A stretch of DNA of 64,000 bases from positions 434,001 through 498,000 of the forward strand of contig VZTI01003798.1 of the NCBI GenBank assembly GCA_013397865.1, given 5' to 3'. Of this stretch, positions 12,862-25,625 are shown piece by piece. Under the pieces are notes generated by a model that saw nothing but the letters and a program-made list of their open reading frames with translations, did no database searches and was not told the origin of the DNA. The first letter of the stretch is position 1. The number at the start of each line of letters is the position of its first letter. Position numbers and translations under genes: made by a program. The stretch comes from Struthidea cinerea (taxonomy: Eukaryota; Chordata; Aves; Passeriformes; Corcoracidae).

Positions 12862-15673
12862 TTGAGATAGGTCCGGAAGCATTAACCTTGTATTGCATTA
12901 TTCCACACAGTTTTATGGGAAGTGGGTCTCTACGGAGATTTGAGGGGCTTCTGCTGGTCAGTGAGTGCTGCCTCCTGACTAGTGTTGTGACTGAAAAGCC
13001 ATGATGCTTGGACTCATTTCTCTCAGTTCACAGGTATTATGTTACTCTAAGGTAGGTTCTCCTCTTAGAAGTCACCTGGAACCCCAAGTGAATGCATCTC
13101 TGACCATGCCTGGCTATGCTGCGCTAGGCAGGTCATAAAAGGTAAAGGGGACAAAGACCAAAATCAGGAAACATTCAGAGTCAGAAAGGGTTAGCAATGC
13201 AATCAGCTTTTAGACACATCTGACCACCATCAAGATGCATGCAAAATTACATTCTCCAAGAAAGCTTTTCCACTATTAACAGCATGAGTAAGGCATGGCA
13301 AGGAAAAAAAGTGGAGAGAGGTGCACCTGGGCATTGTCTCTCTACTGAGAAAAGAAGAGATGATTCAACTGAACTGCATTAAGACCTCCACAGAGCACAT
13401 CTAAATTACTTAGAGAACACTTAGGCATTATAGTAATAACCACTACAGGAAACTCTGATGCAGATGTATAAAACATTAAATAGCTTAATTTATTTCTAAT
13501 AACTGCTTTTACCCTGCTACCTTGTTCCAACCTTTACACCACATTTAGGGCAAACAGCAAAATAACTGTAAACTCTTTCAAGAAAAGTGTTACTCAGGAA
13601 GCTGCATAACCATTTCTTCTGCTTTTCTCCTATCTTATTAACTCAGTTATATCCATTTCTTCAGTGAGTCTCACTGTATCAGTATCGTGGCACTACTGGG
13701 AATCTCAGTTTACATTAAATATGTAAAAAAATCCCCAACTTCTTCATTCTGGGGATCAGAATGATGAGTCCCTAATATATCAGTACAAAAAGAAAATAAA
13801 GGGCAGTCCCAAGGTTTAGTTTTTTAAACCATGCTTTTTTTTTTATTTATTACTCTGCTATATTATTAGCCTGACTTATGAGTTCTGAATGCTTGCAATT
13901 CAAAATCCTGGAAGAAAATGGGGTGGGAGCCAATTGGGGTGACACCAATCTCTGTAGAGAGGTAGAGCACCTCAACACCCTACTGTGGCTGTAGCCCTGT
14001 TCTGGTTTCAGAAAGAGAGAAAGCTGTCTGTTTACACCACCTCTTGAAAGTTTCTTCATGAGTCTCTATACACAGCTTATGTATATGCCGAAACACCCAT
14101 TCGAGACTAGCAAAGAGAACAGATGACAAAAAAATTACTCCATTATTAATTACTGAGAAAGTATGTGTGAGTTGATTGGTAGAGCTGGTAATCCCCTTAA
14201 ACACAGAAAAGAATGAGAAGTGAGATACTGAATCTTTCAAGGATCTGATGATGTTTAATAAGGTTCAAAAGAGGCATCTGAGAGCTAAAAAGTAACAGTT
14301 ATCAAGCAAGGACTTGTCATCCGGCTCAGTAAGAAAAAAGGCAAACAAAGAGTAGATTTAAAGTGGTTTAGAGCCTATATTTTAAAGTGGTGCACTGGTT
14401 TGTTTTCAGCTACCTTGTTACTTTGTGCAACTATAGAAAACTAAGTAGAGTCAAGGTGGTTGAAGCTGTAAATCAGAAGTCTGACAAAATGGAGATACAG
14501 GGTATCTGTTAATTGCAGTGTTTCTTGTGAATATTTAATAAATACAAAATAAGGCCCTTTTACGCCTTCATTTTGCAAGAAGTGTGATGCATCATATAAG
14601 GTAATATTTTTGTGTTGGCAGTGCTGAAAATTTTACTCTTTAATGTTAAGAAACACTGGCCTTGGAGAGGCTGAGAGGGAAAACCTGGTGAACACTCTTG
14701 AGATGGCCCCCTGCATCTTTCCTTGGAGTAACATGTGCTGCCAGTACAATCTCCCTGAGCCACACTGTAAGCTGGAGCAGTCTCAGCATCTGTCCCCTCT
14801 TTAGCTCCACATATGAGTACCACCCTGGCCCCAGAGATACAGCATCCCATTATTTTATAGAAACATACAAAAGTGACTGCAGTTGTTCAACGTATTTAAA
14901 CTTAGTTCCTCTAGGTATCGTTTGGGTTGGTTTGTTCTTTTGTTGTTTTATTTTTTCCCATTTACTTACTGCATTTTTGTGTTCACTTTACGCAATGTAG
15001 AGTGTTCAGTAGAAGAGCTCACCTTCTCCTTTGGAGACGCTGGATTCAGCGACAGACGTGAATATTTGACATTAGATCATGAATCACCCCTTCACTCTGA
15101 ATTTATTCCACTGTCTTTCAAGGTTTGTTTGGAGCAAAGCTAAGATAGATAAGGTAGCTGCAAATTTCCCAACAAGGGCTGTGTGAAGCAAGAGAGCCCC
15201 GAGCAACCTGGAGCTCAGCTGCCTTAATCTGCTAACACAAGAGGTACTCCGACAAAATCCTGCAGGGACATTATTTCCTCTAATTCTCCAACAGTATGTA
15301 AACTCATGATATCCAAGGACCAAACAGGTGCTAATTTATTCCACTTACCCTCTAGCTTTTTCTTCAGTGTGTCACAAACTCCATTAAAGCATAACAGGTT
15401 GTATTTAGCAGGTACACTGTTTACCCTGAAAGGTACATAACTCTAAGGCAGGGGAGCTGAAACTTGCTGTGTACTTTAATTAGTTGTCTCTTCTGTCCAA
15501 AGATGCTTTTGGCTCTGCATCCACATGTGCACACAACAGCAGCTATGGCATACTGCTGTTTTAAGTACTATCTGCTAACTCTTCCCACTTTTAAGAAAAC
15601 TCAGGCTACAAAAACACCATTGTTTCAGGATGACGAGACAAGAAAGAAGAGGTGCCATATCTGAAAGTAAAAA

Positions 15674-15697
15674 GGAAAAAACAAAACAAAACAAACA
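15674..15697. repeat. Short (AAAAC)n microsatellite
   Basis: Imperfect AAAAC and AAAC units follow one another here. Confidence 0.75.
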
Positions 15698-17939
15698 GCA
15701 AAAACACAAAATGAAAATCATTAAACTGTGTCTTAAAGAAAAACATTCTATAGCAACTCACTCTTCATATATTTATATATTTGTTCTGACCAAGTGTAAG
15801 GCTATTTCCCAGAGCCAGAACTACCATCACAACTTTTACTTGTTCCATTGTTGCTTTATAGTTTATGAAGAAACACTGGATACATATGGCTTAGAGTTTT
15901 TGCTGGTTTTATATTTTCCAGGATGGAGCCAAAACCAAGACACACTATGCTCTTCACAGAACAAATATCAGTGGTGAGGTTCTCAAATCCTTAATCCATA
16001 AACTTCTACTTGTCTATCTTTCAAACGGAAGAAGGGATCTAGTCTTGATTCAGTGGGTAAAATACCTGAATGAACTAGAATTATGTACGTGTGTATATAC
16101 ATGATATGAAAATATAAAATCTACATCCTCACACATATTTTTCTCTATGTATAGAAAGAAAAACTTGTGTCTGGTCATAACTATTGAGATGGCTGCCAAA
16201 GCATTATCTTAGACATGAAATAGTGCCTGCTTTTCCTGACTTTCACAGGTTAGCTTGCTGGACACTTCTTTCCGCAGACTGAGTTCACAGACTGTAGACA
16301 GTTAAGGAACCCAATGTTTACAAATCTGCCAAATTCAGAATTATCGGTTTATTTTATATCCTACTTAACTGCAAAGCAAAAGAAAACAGCAAGGTGGAAA
16401 GACGTTTTCAGAAAGACAAACAGACACCTTACAACCCCCCACCTCCGACTGCTCTGTGCAACTGAAAACAAGCGCAACAGAAACAGCAGAAGACCTGGAC
16501 ACCAGGGCCACCGTAACAGCTCTGCTGGCTGAGGGAAATAACCTGTGAAGCCAGCAATTCTGAAAAGGTGAAAGAAAGATGGATATATCCTAACTTAGAC
16601 AACTGGAATTGTCAGGCAAATTAAAAACTCTTTGAACTCCAGATAAGAAGCTAGCCAGAAAACTGTCAGTCCCCATTGTGAGAGGAAGAGGGAAAAGATG
16701 TGTAAACAAAGAGCAGCATAGAATAATGGAAGAGAAAGGATAAGTCCCTTCCATAATGTGTTCTCTCAGAAAAATAAAGAGAAAATTATTTTCAAGACCT
16801 GACTCCATGCTCAGATGGAGGAGAGACACTGGCAGGAACTAGGAAAAATTGATCTGCAGACAATTCTCTGGATCTGAAATGAGAGTTTTCAGCAAGTCCT
16901 ACACAGTGTTGGCAGTACTGAATAACATGTACTATAGCTTTTGTAGGACCAGCTGCATTCATTTGTGTCTAAAAGTGGCATTCTTTGTAGCAGACATTAA
17001 TTTTTGCCCTTAATAACAGCTAGAGTCTTTCCAGAGAGGCAGTAACTCTGCGTGCTAGAAATCATGGGGCTGGTCTCCAGGATGTTGTTAGGGACATTCT
17101 GAAAGGTTTTCCCTATTCTGATACACATTACTTTGCCCTTATACTAGCTAATCAGCTGTAGAATCACTGCTGTCAGAAATAGGTTCCAGGGGAAGACGAG
17201 GTGAATTCCTGACAATCACTCATTCTCTGTTAATCAGATCCATTTATTTTTTTCTTATCTGGATCACTCAAAAAAGAGGCAGGATCCAGAATCCTAAAAT
17301 CTGACTGCTACCCTGAAATCATCTATTTCAGTTGTTCCCCCCACAAATGTATTCAGGACAGATATGCTGATAGGGTATCAGGATCTGAGTCATAGAAAAA
17401 TGTCCCATCTGCAATACAAGACTTCAGAAAAATTCATAGATGTAGGGTGGTACATACACAAAGATTGTATAAGGAGACTTCAGTGTTGTTGTTCAATTTA
17501 TCACTGACTAGGACTTCCACAACAGATTTTTATTGCTGATTATCAGCAACAACATGAGTTTAAAACTTGATGTAATGAAGAGGACTGATATAAAGCGACC
17601 ATTGGTGTCATGATCCCAAAGTATATTTATTAATACTTGTATTTAAGGATATTCGCTCACATCTGAATATACTTTAAAAAGAAAGGATAATTTCCTAGGA
17701 GTGCCAGTAATCACTAAGAAGGCTCATAATTTAAGTTTTTGTAGAAAACAGACAGACATCATTCATGTTATATTAGCTTTATCTTCACAGTCCACTTCAA
17801 GACAAAAAGATGTACCATTACATATGCTGGAGCATTTCTTGGGTCACTACTGGTTCTCTCATTCTGAAGGAAAAAGGTTTTTCCCCCCTAATTCTCTTTG
17901 CTGCAACCTGGAAGTGTCACTATGCTTCTGATGTTTCTG

Positions 17940-18620
17940 CAATGCTTTGAGGTTTCCCTTCAAAGTTTTCATACAGTCAATTAGGGCAGATGGGAACTTC
18001 TGCCACTGCAAATCTTCTGACTCACTTCACTGAGATATGAAAAAAGCTGAAACGGCTTGTGCAGTTCCAGCCTTGCAGGCGTTGTTATCCTTACTTCTCT
18101 TTTGCAGGAATACATCTATGTCCTCCAACAAGTGCTGAATGGCTGCGAATATACATCATCTCCAGGTTCAGCCTCATGGTCTTCCACAGAGGACTAGACT
18201 TTTGGGTATGGAGACTTTCATACATTTAACATCAATGTGTATGACATGATCTATTTTAAGGAGGTTTGCAATAAGAGTTTGCTAATGAATAAAACAGTGT
18301 CTTCATCTCCATACTCTACAACAATTTTTGTTCTTAAGTGCTGCAACACCCTTATATCTCACCATCATAAAGGAGGCACCATCTGTTATGACACCAGTGA
18401 GAGATGAACTTTCTATGTGTTGTTTTCATCAATAGTGTGGCACTCAGAATAGTTATTTTTTGAATCAACGTGATCTTTGAGGCTCTAAAGAGCATCAAGG
18501 CCCTCTGAGAGTTTTTCTGTCACTCCACAGATGAAAACAGCATTCCTGTTATCAGTACCCTCTTCTGTGCTGCGCCAAGTTTAACGTGCTTTCTTTTCTC
18601 CAGCTGAATATGCTTTTCAA
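17940..18620 (-). pseudogene. Decayed hAT-superfamily transposase fragment
   Basis: On the minus strand, pieces of a hAT-type transposase appear in the right order. Near 18541-18515 the frame reads AVFICGVTEKL, matching the conserved strand ahead of the second catalytic Asp region. Near 18395-18372 it reads GVITDGAS, like the TDGAP/SM motif. At 18299-18285 it reads HCFIH followed by an in-frame stop where the family has HCIIHQ, then ANLLKIDHVI. The first piece is in a different frame from the other two, and there are several stops, so it is a relic. The nearest relatives from memory are the transposase-like domains of GTF2IRD2, EPM2AIP1 and ZBED-type proteins. I do not see the downstream RWLS-like motif or terminal inverted repeats. 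It may be a transposon remnant or a dead copy of a domesticated gene. Confidence 0.7.
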
Positions 18621-19234
18621 CATTATTGCTGGTGCCTTCTATCCAGCACGACATTTTCGTAAGGCTGACTGCCCAAAATGTAAGGCAGCAAGGATGGACT
18701 CAAATTTCTATGTAAGGAGCATTTTATTTTCTACCTATGCAGTCCTATACATCCCCATTCCTGTCCTGTATAACTGCCCAGAGTAGAAATGCTGAGTTTC
18801 TGTACATTATGTAGGCCTTTACAGCTAAAGAGGCATTTTCACAATATGAGCCTGAAAGAATGTGCAATAGCCCTAAAGCAGAGCATGAGGGATATCTGAG
18901 GGTACACGGCCTTCTGACTCAGATCTTGGGGACTGCAGAGAGGGGAGGGAGACAAACCTGGTGTAGTCCCATCCATCCTGCATTGTGGGGAGAGTCCTTG
19001 GTACAAGGTGTCTGAAACCTTGATCAGACATTGTCTAGACAATCTAGTAAGCCATAAGAAAGTCATGAACCATGTTAACAGATAAACAGCATGTATGGTT
19101 ATAGTGTAATTGTCAAACCCCTTTTCTCAGCTTTGGCTTATTTAATGGCATGCACGCTGCCTTACTTTCAAACATAGACCAAAAAAATCGACTCTTCAGC
19201 TTAGCAAAGAAAAAAGTATATGGGTGATCTTACC
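18621..19234. other. Intergenic sequence between hAT remnant and CR1 fragment
   Basis: Nothing recognisable. Part of the region just above 18621 may still belong to the hAT remnant, but no motif shows it. Confidence 0.5.
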
Positions 19235-19570
19235 AAAGTATATAAATAACTCAAGGGAGGGTGCAAAGCAGTGTGTTCAAATGCAGCCTGCACCTTTTCA
19301 GTGGTGCCCAGTCACAGGACACAAGGCAATGGGCACAAATCAAAATACGGGAGATTGCCTCTGAACATCAGTTCACTGTGAGGGTGTAACTGAGCACAAG
19401 CAAAGGTTGCCCAGGGTGGTTGCAGGGTTTCCATTCTTAGAGATATTCAAAATCATCTGGATACTGTCCTGGACACCCTGCTCCAGGCGAGCCCGTTTGA
19501 GCAAGGAGTATGGATAAGATGGCATCCAGATGTCCCCAAGCTTCCAACCCCAAGCTTTCTGTGATTCTAT
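19235..19570 (+). mobile_element. CR1 LINE 3' fragment
   Basis: This is the 3' end of a CR1 copy in plus orientation. Recognisable landmarks in order are CAGTGGTGCCCAGT (near 19300), ACTGTGAGGGTGTAACTGAG (19374), GGTTGCCCAGGGTGGTTG (19405), a GAGATATTCAAAA stretch (19440) and CCTGGACACCCTGCTCCAGG (near 19470). It ends in TTCTGTGATTCTATG, the octamer tail. It is truncated at the 5' side, as most CR1 copies are, and the reading frame is broken. Confidence 0.9.
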
Positions 19571-20161
19571 GCCTTTATTCTGTTGAGGGTGGACGAAAGG
19601 ACATAAGTAATTTGTGAACAACATACAAGGGCTTAATGGGTCATAAATGTCTTTTTAGCTGCATTTTGGTGAGCCTTGACCCAAGGAAAAAAAATGTGTC
19701 TGTGCATGTATGTTAATCTCCAGAGAAAATGCTATGTAACTGAATATTAATCAAAAAAAAAAAGAAAGTTCTAAACAAGATACACACTCCATGAATAGTC
19801 AATCAGATGAAATATACTGCATAGGACGCTTTCCATCTGTTCCACGTGTAGTTGCTGAGTTACATACAAAACGAAAAAGTTGAAAAGCATTTCTCTTGCC
19901 TGTTTTCACATCAGTGAAAATAAATGGAGAGTGATAAGAAATCAAGTATGCAAAGGGAAAAGAAAGAGAAAAATATCCATACTGGGGGAGAAAATGTTTT
20001 AAAATTACTGCAGAACAGTTTTCAGCTAACTTCAAAAAAAAAAATCCATAAAATCAGAGTACATTTGGCTGAGGGGATTTATTAGTTCCATTATTAATAA
20101 TTGTTTATATTAACATAGCTAGTAACACCAAATCCTACTATGCTAGTGTCAGAGGCTGCAA
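19571..20161. other. Intergenic sequence between CR1 fragment and LTR
   Basis: A+T-rich, with short A-runs near 19755 and 20035. I see no gene or named repeat. Confidence 0.5.
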
Positions 20162-20989
20162 TGTTATGGTTTATGGCTTAAACACTTTTATGAAGGATTT
20201 TTGCCTATTATAGCAAAACTGTGTAATGAAGCTGCAGCACTGAAGCCCACCCTGAACAGGCCTCCTGACTGAAACCCTGAGCTGTGAGTTAAACCACCTA
20301 AGAGATAGAGATAAGAGAAAGTGACACTATTGTTTTAAGCATCTAAGGTCTGGGAAGTAATGGGTAAATATTCACAGGAGACACAACCCCAGGCTTATCT
20401 GCTGCCAGGCTTGCACAGACCCCATCACCAACGGGAGGACGAGGAGGAGGGGTTTGTGTCTATAGCAAAAAAACCTCTGGTCAGAGGCAGTGAACGCCCA
20501 TTGTCTGCTGTGCAGACCAGCCCATCTGCAGGCCCCCCCACCCTGGGAGAGCCACGTCTGTGAGACATTCACATGAGGGACAGCTGAGGAAGCGTCATGG
20601 TCTGTCAAAGGCCCCCCAAATGGTTCCCCAGATCCTGCACCAGAGCACTGTGCATGATGCAATATGTGATGCAACAGATCCAGTCTTGCAAGGAACAGTG
20701 TCAAACTGCCCCCCTGCAGGCGAGGTACCTGGGCATTCCCACCCAGCCCAAACATATATTAATCCATTGGATTCTATACTTTTCAGCAGGCAACCCTCAC
20801 CACCAAGAAGACCAAATGGAGGGAAGCAATGAGACATCTTTGGGACCCACGGAGGGGTGATATGTTTCTACTTAATCTGTTTCTGTCACTCTCCCTGTCC
20901 CCTCCACACGCCTCTTTTTCTATTTTTTCTTTCTTTCTCTTTGCCTCTATTACTGTTAAATAAAATACATCATTTTTTTGGTATCAACA
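20162..20989 (+). mobile_element. Probable solo LTR of an avian endogenous retrovirus (ERVL-like)
   Basis: This block of moderate G+C stands out from its A+T-rich flanks. Near the right end a long pyrimidine-rich stretch leads into AATAAA (20959-20964) and a T-rich tail, the layout of an LTR U3-R-U5 end. A candidate left end is TGTT at 20162 and a candidate right end is AACA at 20986-20989. No target-site duplication matches at these ends, so the limits are tentative. Open frames of up to 127 codons on either strand in the middle are not retroviral proteins as far as I can see. No internal retroviral genes flank it. Confidence 0.5.
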
Positions 20990-23027
20990 TTTAACCTCAT
21001 TTGGTTTTAATCATGTTTGGGGGAATATTTTGAACCTCAGGATTCATAATCCACTGAGACCTCACTTTGCTCCTCTGTTATTAGAGCAGGTCATAACAGC
21101 TAGATCCTAGAATACACAGGACAGAGAAAGATCCTTTTACATTATAACAATAAATCTTTTTCATTTACAACCAATGGAGCATTACATTATTAGAGCACCT
21201 AAATAAGAATAGATTCCACATTAAAGAAGAACCAAAACTATTTCAGCAGCTAAATCTCTTGCTTACTCTATCCCGTCCCAGACCTCCAACACACAGCTTT
21301 TAGAAAGATTTCTCCAGTTACTGTGAATATTTTTCCTGGTATTTTACAGAACTATTTAAGATCTTATTCATCACTGTGATTGTTCATGAACTTGTCTAAA
21401 GGAATAATTCAAAGGCATGATGTTCTAAGTTTTGCTCAATAATCTGTTGAGGTTCTTTAGCCATAGCCAATGCAGTATAGAAACTCTTTCCTTTCATGTG
21501 CCTGCTTCAGTCTCCAATTCTTGATGAGTGCTTTACTTATACTGTCAAGAAGATAAGGCTTCTTTGCCAGCCCAGAATTCAAACCTCTTCTCTAGGTAGC
21601 CAGACTTTATCTGTTGTTCCAAAAAACAACATCTCTACTTTTCTTGGCAGTAGATTTACAGCTTTTTTATCTGATTGCTGCCAAGAACCTGACAGAAATC
21701 ATTTATTAGCAAATTCTGCAATTCCTACACTAGTCCTTGCACAGCTCTGCCTCCCAGGTGCTGTTGTTAGCCATATATATGACCCCTTTTCCCTTAAAGA
21801 TATTTTCCCTCATACTACAGTTTTGGTGGATCACAGGGATGTAAAACTGCGGCATCAGTAAGAAAATGAAAATTCATTGCAATAGTCTTATCAGTACTTA
21901 GTTTCACAGTAAAGAACCAAAAGAACTTTTAGTTTCATGAAATATTACAACTAAGAAAATAATACTGTAAGTTGCTCATTTAAGTGTTCCACTGGTAGTA
22001 CCTGGGATACTAGCAACTCCCAAGAGTAAATGTGGAGTCTCTGTCCCCAGGACCCTGATTCTCTTTCTGGGAGTTTCTCTAAAGATGGCATTTTTGCTAT
22101 TAAGCTGTATATCACTTCGTTTTGACAACACAGAGGAGTTAGAGAGTGCTGTGAATTAGGGAGGGTGTGAATTGTGAGTTTCTGTAATTCATCTCCTTAT
22201 CTGCTCATCACAAAGGTTAACTTTATGTTCAGAAGGACAGTAAGAAAGAGAGAAGCAGAGACATCTCTGTTATGCCTATGGGAGTCTCCTACCTTTTTCC
22301 TCTCCTAAATAAATTTACCTTTTTGTCCTGTAAGTTGTAGAGGGAGTCTGGGCCCCATGAGTATTCCCCCTAGAACATGTACAATTAATTACAAAATAAA
22401 TTGTGGAAGAATTTGTCTCACAGATAATTATAAGAGGCAGAGCAGGTGAGAGGGAAAAGTATCACATCACTTGAAGTGTAAAGTGATCTCCCCAGTTTCC
22501 ATAGTTGGGGAGGAGGGGAGAGAGAATTTTCTGTAGAGTGGAGATCACAGCATGTCTAACATACATGCTTTGAGACTCTCCCTTCGCAGGGTGCTCTCCA
22601 TTAGCAGTACAGAAGCCTGGGAACAGCTGCAGCTGGGTGAGATGGATAGTTATAGTGAGAATGTCCTCACCTGGAGTCAGTGCAGAGTAAATCACCTGCT
22701 GTAAATTCAGTCTCTAATTTGTTGTGAACCAGCTCTTCAATGGACAAGTCATTCATGGCCAAAAAGGAAACTGTGAACCTGTTCTCTTGTAGACAATGCT
22801 GCAATGTTAAACCAAACTTTTATGCCACACTTTTCATCCACTGATTTCCAGGAATTTACAAAAACAGATGAACACAAGTACTGTTTTAGAAACCAAGACA
22901 ACAAGTGATACAAACACTAGTCATTAAGAAATTCTGTCAGAGACCTGGTACAACGCCCAAATCTCTGGGTTTCCAGCCAAGATTCATTGTCATTATTCAG
23001 CTGACTTATTGTAACAAGGACAACTAA

Positions 23028-23047
23028 TCAACACTTTACAGTGTTGA
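23028..23047. repeat. Perfect 8-bp inverted repeat, 4-base loop
   Basis: TCAACACT (23028-23035) and AGTGTTGA (23040-23047) are exact reverse complements. Such short hairpins are expected by chance in 64 kb, so this is recorded only for completeness. Confidence 0.75.
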
Positions 23048-25583
23048 CTCCTTTAGAGGAAATTACATTACAAATATAATTAGGGATGGACGCATGCTCT
23101 ATGTAACTAATACTGGCCACATGAAAACCCAGAGGAGATTCTGATATATGATTAATTTCTTTGCCTACATTTTTTTGACTACATTCCTGGTATCTGAGAG
23201 CAGTAATCACCAGGAAGGGTTCAGGCCGATTTATGGAAAAAAATTTTTGAAATACTAAGAATAGATTCAAACTTGCACAGGACAATCCCTTAAAGGTAAC
23301 TAAATTCCAATTAGATTTTTAGAATCTAATCAATGTGAATTCAAAATCCCAACAAAAAATTTTTAGGTATGTGCAAAAACCATGGCTCATTTGGTTGCTG
23401 CAGTAGGCGATTTTCAGTAAAATAAAAGTGTCCTTTCGGTACCAGACATGCATATAACATAGTAATGCCTTACTTTATACCCACTGAGACTTCGTTCAAG
23501 AATTCAGGACCGTATGGAGTCACTAAAGTGCTGAAGCTCAAGACCTAAATAGGCAAGGAGGAGAGAACAGTGCAGCAATAAAACCTTTCCATCAGTTGCT
23601 TGTCAGTGTTATGCTGCTGTAACAATGACCAATGATGGCATTGAAACTTTCACACACTGCTCTTATAATGAGCTACACTAAATCAGAATGTAGGAACTGA
23701 AGAACTGCAGAGAAGGTACAACATGATAACACCGACACCATATAGTAACTTCTGAAATAGCACATAACTCTCTTATCAGGATGCCACCAGCATTTGCATA
23801 TTTTGCTGTTGGAAAGTTAATGTCACAAAGAGAAAATCCTGGAAAGTTTCCTGAACCGCTTTGCTTTCTTGCCTTCCTTGCCTTTCCCAGCCTGAATGTG
23901 TGGATACGCATGTTGAATCCCAAGCCTCTCAGGTGCTCTTCTCATGGCAGGACTACTCCAAAAATTGGCTAACAACCCCGAGCATTTTCTTTTCCCTGCT
24001 GTTAACCTCTAGCACTGCATTGAAGCGGGGTTTTTGAGTAGCTCCCACCCCCTGTGCTTGCTGGTACATCAAATGAAAACCACTGACCTTGAAAACTGTC
24101 ACAGTGCAGACAGTTCTGCCCGTCTCTTTGTGTCCCTCACATGCACTCCTCAGTGTAGGTTATGGCCTTCTGCATGTGCCAGATACAGCTGTAGAGCTCT
24201 ACAGGGACTATTGGCACTACATACTTGCACATCATACCCAAGAACCTGTCCTTTCCTTCCTTGTGACCTTTAGCTATGGGCCTTCATGCGATAAAAACTC
24301 ATGTTGCAGGAAGAACTCTGCAGGAGAGCACCTCTTAAATAAGCTTGGAGGTAAAAAGGAGAAAACCTTGGTCGGAATGGGAGCTGTTGATGAGGTCCCA
24401 CTGCAATCGGTACCCTGACTGCTGGGAAGGTTGGAGGTACCTCTGGAGCCAAGAAGCCTGGACTTCAGTGTGGAAATTCATGGTTTAAAAAGTGGAGAAC
24501 AACAGGCTTAATTTTCACTAAGTTTCAGGCATCTTATGACTACTTTGCTGGGAAGAGGGGTGTTTCTACCATCTCCCTGCTTTAAAATCTCAGTAAGTGT
24601 CAGTGACTGCACAAGGCCCTTGTCAGAGAAAAGAGCTGAAGTACATTCTTCAGGTCAGTACAGGCTTGAATTAAGTGACTGCAGCTCCACAGACACATCT
24701 TCCTTAGCAATATATCATAAAAAAAATTTGGAGACAAATGCAATAATTGTTATTCTTCTCAAGTTATTTCCCACATTATGGCACATCAGTGGTATCTGAA
24801 TCACTAAGCTGCCCTCCCCTTTTCTACCAGCACTTGATAAATGATAGGTAATTCCCTCTTATGCTTGCTACTTTTCCACTAAGCCAAAAGAAAATCTTCA
24901 CCCCTGACCCTGACATATCCCCAGCCACAGTTCTGAATACGAGTCTACTCATCCTTTTTGTTGAGCACAGCTGTCAAAGATTGGAAGCGCACTAGCTCCA
25001 TCTGCTGAAACTTCTTCTGCAGAGCTTTACACAGATACCCGGGTTAAATAAGAGATTTATTCGCATCATCTAGCTGATACAGAGAGAGGAGTACTAAAAG
25101 TAGATAAGATTGCAATGAAAGTCCCTTTATCAAAGTTGACTCAATAAAAACATAATACATTAACAATGTTGTCTCTAAATCTACTTTGTAGAAATGCAGT
25201 CTTTCACAGTAGGAATAAACGGCTTCATTACAAAAATGAATCACTAGTCTTTCAATTTCCTGATTTTGCTGTACTCCATTTATTTCAACACTCCTATAAC
25301 TACTACGCAATTTTTAACCAGATTTAAAAGATTTTGATCACAAAAGTAGCATCTATACTGTGATATTTATATGTAGGGGCAGGCTGAATTAAACTTTAGT
25401 TCAGAAGATTGTGTCTCTTTCACGTAAAATAGATTTCATGACAAAATGAGTACTTTTCTTGTTACTCATGAAAAATTTGTAAATTGACTGTAAAGGAAAA
25501 GTGAGTAACAATTTTTCACCTCCTACCCCTAGAAATCACTGAAACACGTATTTTTGCTGTTTATATCAAGAAAAACTGGGGGG

Positions 25584-25625
25584 NNNNNNNNNNNNNNNNN
25601 NNNNNNNNNNNNNNNNNNNNNNNNN
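25584..25625. other. Assembly gap (42 N)
   Basis: A run of 42 N follows a run of six G. Its true length and content are unknown, and any frame crossing it is meaningless. Confidence 0.99.

Larger units (their letters stand above)
3611..17939. other. Intergenic sequence without recognised gene
   Basis: About 14 kb of A+T-rich DNA with frames no longer than about 115 codons and none resembling a known family. It includes the inverted repeat at 9562, the palindrome at 12846 and the AAAAC repeat at 15674. Slowly evolving regulatory elements could be present, but they cannot be told from one sequence. Confidence 0.6.

Noticed and set aside
20372..20860. Overlapping frames of 80-127 codons on both strands
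   Set aside because: They overlap each other on both strands, carry no family motif and sit inside the probable LTR.
22100..22400. Possible further LTR end with AATAAA near 22305
   Set aside because: The surrounding sequence does not show the rest of an LTR 3' end, and no termini could be proposed.
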